From NCBI RefSeq assembly GCF_006517435.1, contig NZ_VHQG01000001.1, forward strand, positions 1,026,563-1,090,562: a stretch of DNA of 64,000 nt, read 5' to 3'. The notes below the pieces were generated by a model. The model was not told where the DNA came from, did no database searches, and worked only from the letters and a program-made list of their open reading frames with translations. Origin of the DNA: Schumannella soli. Lineage in GTDB: Bacteria; Actinomycetota; Actinomycetes; Actinomycetales; Microbacteriaceae. Positions 58,644 to 64,000 of the stretch are shown here, in pieces (the stretch's first letter is position 1; each line of letters begins with the position of its first letter). The translations under genes and the position numbers were made by a program.

Positions 58644-59100
58644 CCCCGGCATCCCGCGCAGCGACGCCGACGTCCGCGCCGGCAAGCTGCCGAAGCCGCC
58701 GCGCAAGCCCTCGCTCGTCGAGCTCGTCAGCGGCCTCCCCGGCCAGGTGACCGACCTCGTCCACCACGAGATCGAGCTCGTCAAGGCCGAGATGATCGGC
58801 AAGCTCAAGGCGCTCGGCATCGGCGGCGGCCTCCTCCTCGGCGCCGTCGGCATCCTGCTCTTCATGCTCGGCGTGCTGCTCACGGCGGCCGTGCTCGGGC
58901 TCAGCGAGACCGGGCTGCCGGGATGGGCTTCCGCGCTCATCATCGCCGGCGTGCTGCTGATCGCCGCCGCGCTCGTCGCGCTCATCGGCTGGCGCAAGCT
59001 CAAGGGCGGCATCCCGCCCATCCCGACCGAGGCGATCGACAGCCTGCAGCGCGACCTCCGTGTCGTGAAGGGCATCGGCCGACCCGACCAGCGCGCCTGA
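58636..59100 (+). CDS. Phage holin-like superfamily protein (Holin-X)
   Basis: 154 residues. Polar N-terminus (residues 1-50), the conserved LVHHEIELVKAEM segment and two helices (GGGLLLGAVGILLFMLGVLL; WASALIIAGVLLIAAALVAL). This is the 'putative Actinobacteriota Holin-X/phage holin family' protein; the name reflects topology, not proven lysis activity, and no phage genes are nearby. Confidence 0.85.
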   Translation: MTDPGIPRSDADVRAGKLPKPPRKPSLVELVSGLPGQVTDLVHHEIELVKAEMIGKLKALGIGGGLLLGAVGILLFMLGVLLTAAVLGLSETGLPGWASALIIAGVLLIAAALVALIGWRKLKGGIPPIPTEAIDSLQRDLRVVKGIGRPDQRA

Positions 59101-59149
59101 CCCACGCGAGTCGCGCGCCCACCGACATCCACGACATCAGGAGGACCCC

Positions 59150-59386
59150 ATGAGCAGCACCGACGACGCCCGCGCCGCCGCCGCCCAGGCCCGCGCCGAC
59201 CTCGAGCAGACCCTCGACGCGATCGAAGACAAGCTCAACGTGCCCAAGCGCATCGGCGAGGTCACCAAGAAGGCGGAGGTCGCCTACCGCGACAACCCGC
59301 TGCCGTTCGTGATCGGCGGCGCCGTCGCGGCGATCACGACGGTCGGGCTCATCGCCTGGGGCATCTTCGGCGGCAAGCGCGACTGA
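59150..59386 (+). CDS. DUF3618 domain protein
   Basis: 78 residues. The conserved start AAAQARADLEQTLDAIEDKL is characteristic of DUF3618; a single helix follows (LPFVIGGAVAAITTVGLIAW). Commonly found with Holin-X genes in actinobacteria, presumably in one membrane complex. An AGGAGG ribosome site precedes the ATG by 5 bases. Confidence 0.85.
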   Translation: MSSTDDARAAAAQARADLEQTLDAIEDKLNVPKRIGEVTKKAEVAYRDNPLPFVIGGAVAAITTVGLIAWGIFGGKRD

Positions 59387-59468
59387 GTGGCACTCCGCCG
59401 TCGACCGGTCCGCGTCGGGCTGACCCCGGCGCAGGTTCCACCCTGTTCAGCGTGGGATGATGGGGGCC

Positions 59469-60134
59469 ATGTCGACTGACGCTCCCGAACGGCTCGGCTA
59501 CGCCCTCTGGGCCGTGTTCCGCCGGGGAGACGCATCCCTCCCCACCCGCTCCACCGTCGAGGAGGCGCTCCCGCACCTCGACCGCCTCGGGGTCGAGCTC
59601 CGCGGCCTCTACGACGCCTCCGGCATCCGCGCCGACTCCGACCTCATCGTCTGGCTGACCGGCGACAAGCCCGAGAACGTGCAGGAGGCGCTGCGCGCTC
59701 TGCGCCGCACCGACCCCATCTCGGCACTCGTGCCCGTCTGGAACGCCCTCGGCGTGCACCGCGAAGCCGAGTTCACCCGCAACCACTCGCCAGCGTTCAT
59801 GAAGGGCCTGCCGCCGAAGCAGTGGCTCACCGTCTACCCCTTCGTGCGCAGCTTCGAGTGGTACCTGCTGCCCGACGACGAGCGCCGCCAGATGCTCGGC
59901 GATCACGGCCGCAAGGGCTCGGAGTACCCCGAGGTGCAGCCGAACACGGTCGCGAGCTTCGCGCTCGGCGACTACGAGTGGATCCTCGGTCTCGAAGCCG
60001 AGGAGCTCGTCTCGCTGGTCGACCTGATGCGCCACCTGCGCCAGACGGAGGCGCGCCGCCACGTGCGGGAAGAGGTGCCGTTCTACACGGGCCGCCTCAT
60101 CGCCCCGAGCGAGATCCTGGCGGTGTTCGCGTGA
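59469..60134 (+). CDS. hemQ: Coproheme decarboxylase ChdC (HemQ)
   Basis: 221 residues, a chlorite-dismutase-fold enzyme. Key stretches are LGYALWAVFRRG, KSFEWYLLP-type RSFEWYLLPDDERRQMLGDHGRKG (its His is the likely heme ligand) and the C-terminal REEVPFYTGRLI. It decarboxylates coproheme to heme b using peroxide, the final step of this pathway. The ATG at 59469 was preferred to 59457 because GATGAT ends 7 bases upstream. Overlaps hemH by 4 bases. Confidence 0.91.
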   Translation: MSTDAPERLGYALWAVFRRGDASLPTRSTVEEALPHLDRLGVELRGLYDASGIRADSDLIVWLTGDKPENVQEALRALRRTDPISALVPVWNALGVHREAEFTRNHSPAFMKGLPPKQWLTVYPFVRSFEWYLLPDDERRQMLGDHGRKGSEYPEVQPNTVASFALGDYEWILGLEAEELVSLVDLMRHLRQTEARRHVREEVPFYTGRLIAPSEILAVFA

Positions 60135-61336
60135 GCATCACGAACAACGGCGTCGCGGCTGAGCCCACCGGCGCGAGCGACGGGCTGCCCGTCCCCTACG
60201 CCACCGAGGCGGCGGCCTGCGGCCCCGAGCACGTGGTCGAGCCGGTCGCCTACGACGCGATCCTGCTCGCCGGCTTCGGCGGACCGGAGGGGCAGGATGA
60301 CGTCATCCCCTTCCTGCGCAACGTCACCCGCGGCCGCGGCATCCCCGACGAGCGCCTGGAGGAGGTCGCGCACCACTACCGCCACTTCGGCGGCGTGAGC
60401 CCGATCAACGACCAGAACCGCGCGCTCAAGTCGGCGCTCGAGGAGGAGCTGGACCGGCGCGGCATCGCCCTGCCGGTCATCTGGGGCAACCGCAACTGGG
60501 ACCCCTACATGGCGGACGCGGTGACCGAGGCCGCCGACCGCGGCTTCAGCAAGCTCATCGCCGTCGCGACGAGCGCCTACAGCTCGTTCTCGAGCTGCCG
60601 CCAGTACCGCGAGGACTTCGCCCGCACGCTCGATGAGACCGGGCTGGGCGACCGCATCCAGATCGACAAGGTGCGTCAGTTCTTCGACCACCCCGGCTTC
60701 GTCGCCCCCTTCGAGGAGGGCGTGCGGGATGCGCTGACCGATCTGCTCGGGCGCGGCATCGCCCGCGAGCAGATCCGGGTCATGTTCTCGACCCACAGCA
60801 TCCCGACCGACGACGCCGTGCGCTCGGGCCCGCGCGACCGCGACTTCGGCGAGGGCGGCGCCTACGCGGCGCAGCACCTCGCGGTCGCGGAGTACGTGAT
60901 GCAGCAGGTCGGCGAGCCTGACGTGCCGTGGTCGCTCGTCTACCAGTCGCGCTCGGGCCCGCCCACGCAGCCGTGGCTCGAGCCCGACATCAACGACGCG
61001 ATCGAGCAGGCCGCGGGCGAGGATGCGAAGGCGGTCGTGGTCGTGCCGCTCGGCTTCGTCAGCGACCACATGGAGGTGCTCTGGGATCTCGACACCGAGG
61101 CCATGGAGACCGCCGAGGAGCACGGGATGGTCGCGCTGCGCACGCCGACGCCGGGCGTCGATCCCGCCTACGTGAGCGGTCTGGTCGACCTGGTCATGGA
61201 GCGGGTCAACGGAACCCCGGTCGCCGAGCGCCCCTCGGTCACCGAGCTCGGACCGTGGTTCGACGTGTGCCGCCCGGGCTGCTGCGAGAACGTGCGCGCG
61301 GGCTTCAAGCCGGCCGCGGCGGGGATCGCCCCGTGA
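60131..61336 (+). CDS. hemH: Coproporphyrin ferrochelatase (HemH/CpfC)
   Basis: 401 residues. Ferrochelatase core: AILLAGFGGPEG, ATSAYSSFSSCRQYRED, MFSTHSIPT (active-site His) and YQSRSGPPTQPWLEPDI with VVVPLGFVSDHMEVLWDLD (catalytic Glu). Cys156 and the C-terminal cluster CRPGCCENVR supply four Cys for the [2Fe-2S] cluster seen in actinobacterial enzymes. It inserts Fe2+ into coproporphyrin III. GTG start overlapping the hemQ stop; N-terminus has a 35-residue extension. Confidence 0.92.
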   Translation: MSITNNGVAAEPTGASDGLPVPYATEAAACGPEHVVEPVAYDAILLAGFGGPEGQDDVIPFLRNVTRGRGIPDERLEEVAHHYRHFGGVSPINDQNRALKSALEEELDRRGIALPVIWGNRNWDPYMADAVTEAADRGFSKLIAVATSAYSSFSSCRQYREDFARTLDETGLGDRIQIDKVRQFFDHPGFVAPFEEGVRDALTDLLGRGIAREQIRVMFSTHSIPTDDAVRSGPRDRDFGEGGAYAAQHLAVAEYVMQQVGEPDVPWSLVYQSRSGPPTQPWLEPDINDAIEQAAGEDAKAVVVVPLGFVSDHMEVLWDLDTEAMETAEEHGMVALRTPTPGVDPAYVSGLVDLVMERVNGTPVAERPSVTELGPWFDVCRPGCCENVRAGFKPAAAGIAP

Positions 61337-62346
61337 CCCTGCGCATCGGAACGCGCGGCAGCGCTCTCGCCCTGGCCCAGTCGGGTCAGGTGGCGACGCG
61401 TCTCGGCGACGCGCAGCTGGTGCCGATCGCCTCGGAGGGCGACCGCAGCCAGGCCGCGGGCACGCCGCTGGCGCAGCTCGGCGGAACCGGCGTCTTCGTC
61501 ACGAATCTGCGCACCGCGCTGCTGGCGGGCGAGGTGGATGCGATCGTCCACTCGCTGAAGGACCTGCCGACCGCGCCGGCCGAGGGTCTCGAGATCGCGG
61601 CGATCCCGAAGCGCGCCGACGCGCGGGACGCGGTCATCGGCCGCGACGGCCTGAAGCTCGCCGGTCTGCCGGCCGGGGCTCGCGTGGGCACCGGCTCGCC
61701 GCGGCGTCGCGCGCAGCTGGCCTCCGTGCGACCCGATATCGAGGTCGTCGACATCCGCGGCAACATCGACACCCGGCTGGGCCGCGTGGCCGGGACTGCC
61801 GTGGCAGCCGCAGCTGACGGCGCAGGAGCCGAGACCGGTTCCGACCGCCGGCTCGACGCGATCGTGCTCGCGGTCGCCGGGCTCGAGCGCCTCGACCGCC
61901 TGCACCCGGTGAGCGAGCTGCTCAGCATCAGCGACTGGCCGACCGCGCCCGGGCAGGGCGCGCTCGCCGTCGAGGTGCGCGCGGGCGAGGGCCACAAGGT
62001 CGCCAAGCTCGACCACCGCCCCTCGCGCCTGGCCGTCGAGGCCGAGCGCACCGTGCTCGCGGTTCTCGAAGCCGGATGCGCGGCGCCCGTCGGCGCGCAC
62101 GCCATCCTCGAAGACGGACTGCTCTTCCTCTCGGCGCGCGTCTACTCGCTCGACGGAACGCAGCACCTGACGGCCTCCCACGCCGCCTACCCCGAAGACG
62201 AGAAGGATCCGGCCGCCGTGCTCGGCCGCCTCGTCGCCGAGGACCTGCTGAGGCAGGGAGCCGCCGACCTCGCGCCGCTGGGGGCGTCGGGCGCGCTGCA
62301 CGGCGACGGAGCGGCCGACTCCGCCGACGGAGGTTCCGCGTCGTGA
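61333..62346 (+). CDS. hemC: Porphobilinogen deaminase
   Basis: 337 residues. [19 protein letters not shown] opens the protein; VHSLKDLPT and [11 protein letters not shown] are substrate-binding motifs; Cys249 ([13 protein letters not shown]) carries the dipyrromethane cofactor. It polymerises four porphobilinogens to hydroxymethylbilane. A short Ala/Gly insertion lies near residue 155, and a 15-residue Gly/Ala/Asp tail at the end is probably disordered. Overlaps its neighbours by 4 bases on each side. Confidence 0.93.
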   Translation: MTLRIGTRGSALALAQSGQVATRLGDAQLVPIASEGDRSQAAGTPLAQLGGTGVFVTNLRTALLAGEVDAIVHSLKDLPTAPAEGLEIAAIPKRADARDAVIGRDGLKLAGLPAGARVGTGSPRRRAQLASVRPDIEVVDIRGNIDTRLGRVAGTAVAAAADGAGAETGSDRRLDAIVLAVAGLERLDRLHPVSELLSISDWPTAPGQGALAVEVRAGEGHKVAKLDHRPSRLAVEAERTVLAVLEAGCAAPVGAHAILEDGLLFLSARVYSLDGTQHLTASHAAYPEDEKDPAAVLGRLVAEDLLRQGAADLAPLGASGALHGDGAADSADGGSAS

Positions 62347-63098
62347 CCGACAAGGTGCTCAGCGGCTGGCGCGTGCTCGTGCCGCGCGGCGGCAAGTGGG
62401 GCGACGGCGTCTCGGCCGAGCTGCGCACCCACGGCGCGATCCCGGTGATCGCCCCGCTCATCAACTTCGCCAGCACCGACGACCCCGACCGCCTCTCGGC
62501 CGCCCTCGGCGAGCTCGAGCTCGGCCGTTTCGACTGGCTCGTCGTCACGAGCGCGACGACCGTGGATGTGCTGGTGAGCCAGCGCATCCGGGTGCCCGAG
62601 ATCACGCGGGTCGCGGCCGTCGGCGAGACGACCGCCGCCGCGCTCGCGCTCGCCGGCTACACGGTCGACTTCGTGCCCGACAGCGACAACTCCGCGCGCG
62701 GGCTGGTCAAGGAGTGGCCGGCCAGCGACATCCACGGCCGCGTGCTCATCCCGCAGTCCGACATCGCCGAGCCGACCCTCGTCGCCGGGCTGTCGAAGCT
62801 GGGCTTCGCGGTCGAGTTCGTCAGCGCGTACCGCACGGTCGGCATCCCCGTCGCGGATGCGGTCAAGCAGGAGGTCGCCGCGGGCGGCATCCAGGCCGTG
62901 CTCGTGAGCTCCGGCTCGGTCGCCCGCCAGGTGGCCGAGCAGCTGACCCCGCTGCCCGACAGCGTCATCGTCGCCTGCATCGGCCCGCGCACGGCGTTCG
63001 ACGCCCGCGCCGCCGGCCTGCCGGTGCACATCATCGCCGAGGAGCGCAGCGCCCGCTCGCTCATCGACGCCCTTCTCGACTATGCGGAGAACGGATGA
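62343..63098 (+). CDS. hemD: Uroporphyrinogen-III synthase
   Basis: 251 residues. Weakly conserved family but clear here: [15 protein letters not shown] start, [38 protein letters not shown] and [16 protein letters not shown]. It cyclises hydroxymethylbilane with D-ring inversion. GTG start overlapping the hemC stop, and the stop overlaps hemB (ATGA). Confidence 0.91.
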   Translation: MTDKVLSGWRVLVPRGGKWGDGVSAELRTHGAIPVIAPLINFASTDDPDRLSAALGELELGRFDWLVVTSATTVDVLVSQRIRVPEITRVAAVGETTAAALALAGYTVDFVPDSDNSARGLVKEWPASDIHGRVLIPQSDIAEPTLVAGLSKLGFAVEFVSAYRTVGIPVADAVKQEVAAGGIQAVLVSSGSVARQVAEQLTPLPDSVIVACIGPRTAFDARAAGLPVHIIAEERSARSLIDALLDYAENG

Positions 63099-64000
63099 CC
63101 GAGCCCGCCTTCCCGCGCGTGCGCCCCCGGCGTCTGCGCTCCACCCCGGCCCTGCGTCGCGCGACGGCCGAGGCCCGTCTGCACCCGGCGCAGCTGACCC
63201 TGCCGTTGTTCGTCGGCGAGGGGCTGACCGCGCCGAAGCCGATCAGCTCGATGCCCGGTGTCGTGCAGCACAGCCTCGACTCGCTGCGCGCCGAGATCGC
63301 GCGCGCCGCCGAGGCCGGCATCGGCGGCGTGATGCTCTTCGGCATCCCCGAGCACAAGGACGCCGAGGGTTCCGGCGCGACCGACCCCGACGGCATCCTC
63401 AACATCGCGACGCGCCTCGCGGTCGTCGAGGCCGGCGACGCGCTCGTCGTGCAGACCGACCTCTGCCTCGACGAGTTCACCGACCACGGCCACTGCGGCG
63501 TTCTGGATGCCGACGGCCGCGTCGACAACGACGCCAGCCTCGAGCGCTACCGCGACATGGCGGTCGCCCAGGCCGAGGCCGGATCGCAGATGCTCGGCCT
63601 CAGCGCCATGATGGACGGCCAGGTCGCCGCCGCGCGCGACGCGCTCGACGTCGCGGGCCGCAGCGACGTCGCCCTGCTCGCCTACACGGCCAAGTACGCC
63701 TCGGCGTTCTACGGTCCCTTCCGCGAGGCGGTGCAGTCGTCGCTGCAGGGCGACCGCCGCACCTACCAGCTCGATCCCGCCAACCGCCGCGAGGGTCTGC
63801 GCGAGACGCTGCTCGACGTCGAGGAGGGCGCCGACATCGTCATGGTCAAGCCGGCCATGTCCTACCTGGATGTGCTCGCCGACACGGCCGCGGCATCCCC
63901 GGTTCCGGTGTGGGCGTACCAGGTCAGCGGCGAGTACGCGATGATCGAGGCCGCCGCCGCGAACGGCTGGATCGACCGCGAGCGCGCGATCCTCGAGAGC
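63095..64000 (+). CDS. hemB: Delta-aminolevulinic acid dehydratase (partial, cut by window end)
   Basis: First 302 codons of a gene usually about 325 long; the 3' end lies outside the window. Schiff-base lysines are Lys200 ([14 protein letters not shown]) and Lys252 ([12 protein letters not shown]). The metal loop reads [14 protein letters not shown]: the second zinc Cys is Asp, as in many actinobacterial enzymes that mix Zn- and Mg-type ligands. It condenses two aminolevulinates to porphobilinogen. hemL, the only missing pathway gene, may follow. Confidence 0.94.
   Translation, partial: MTEPAFPRVRPRRLRSTPALRRATAEARLHPAQLTLPLFVGEGLTAPKPISSMPGVVQHSLDSLRAEIARAAEAGIGGVMLFGIPEHKDAEGSGATDPDGILNIATRLAVVEAGDALVVQTDLCLDEFTDHGHCGVLDADGRVDNDASLERYRDMAVAQAEAGSQMLGLSAMMDGQVAAARDALDVAGRSDVALLAYTAKYASAFYGPFREAVQSSLQGDRRTYQLDPANRREGLRETLLDVEEGADIVMVKPAMSYLDVLADTAAASPVPVWAYQVSGEYAMIEAAAANGWIDRERAILES

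Noticed and set aside
58636-59100. Prophage remnant because of the holin name
   Set aside because: Holin-X is a chromosomal actinobacterial family; no integrase, capsid, tail or attachment site is present.

Overview
This is a gene-dense, roughly 70% GC stretch of chromosome from an actinobacterium, most likely the family Microbacteriaceae (order Micrococcales). The evidence is GTG starts, many 4-bp ATGA/GTGA gene overlaps, probable leaderless promoters, a NucS mismatch endonuclease, an actinobacterial Holin-X/DUF3618 pair, and a complete coproporphyrin-type heme locus. I see no tRNA, rRNA, CRISPR array, insertion sequence, phage or plasmid genes. All functional assignments come from reading motifs by eye; no database search was run.

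Layout. 1-5.0 kb: a catabolic operon with a PotD-like lipoprotein, its ABC ATPase, a nitrilase-type amidase, an RraA-family protein and a BKACE-type beta-keto acid cleavage enzyme, followed by an Lrp/AsnC regulator. 5.5-9.4 kb: three small regulator/enzyme pairs (ACMSD-type amidohydrolase with TetR, a second AsnC, XRE/MmyB with an SDR). 9.5-20 kb: transporters (cation efflux, sodium:solute symporter, MFS, EamA, DHA2), a glutamine amidotransferase, a phosphotransferase, a rhodanese and a TetR regulator. 21-25 kb: a type III polyketide synthase - isoprenylcysteine methyltransferase-like - FAD oxidoreductase operon next to a MarR regulator and a small Cys-rich protein. 25.8-38 kb: HAD phosphatase, amino acid permease, DUF427, NucS, a divergent MFS/LacI pair, a MATE transporter, an M13 peptidase and a beta-lactamase-like protein without its serine. 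38-45.4 kb: a leftward envelope operon (PMT-family glycosyltransferase, polyprenol-phosphate mannose synthase-like, GtrA, membrane esterase, aminoacyl-phosphatidylglycerol synthase-like). 45.5-52.9 kb: a two-component system and a 1644-residue secreted GH78 rhamnosidase. 53-64 kb: GNAT and SMI1/KNR4 genes, then the heme genes hemA (left) and hemE-hemY-(three small membrane genes)-hemQ-hemH-hemC-hemD-hemB (right, cut by the window edge).

The heme genes form the coproporphyrin-dependent pathway; only hemL is absent and may lie beyond the right edge. In the first operon an imported amide or amine could be deamidated and then cleaved as a beta-keto acid, but the substrate cannot be read from sequence. 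The envelope operon joins polyprenol-linked mannose chemistry with lipid aminoacylation and a probable matching hydrolase.

The most unusual feature lies outside ordinary annotation. A set of long palindromes of fixed size recurs in the gaps: a 55-bp family (three copies around the polyketide operon), a 59-bp family (three copies), a 72-76-bp pair bracketing the MFS/LacI genes, and single-copy relatives. Stems differ by compensatory changes. One 59-bp copy lies inside the hemY coding frame and one 55-bp copy inside the methyltransferase frame, resembling in-frame palindromic elements. Two further global signals are an exact 6-7 base spacing of TAnnnT hexamers before many start codons, and an apparent excess of the hexamer GGATGC/GCATCC that bends codon choice.
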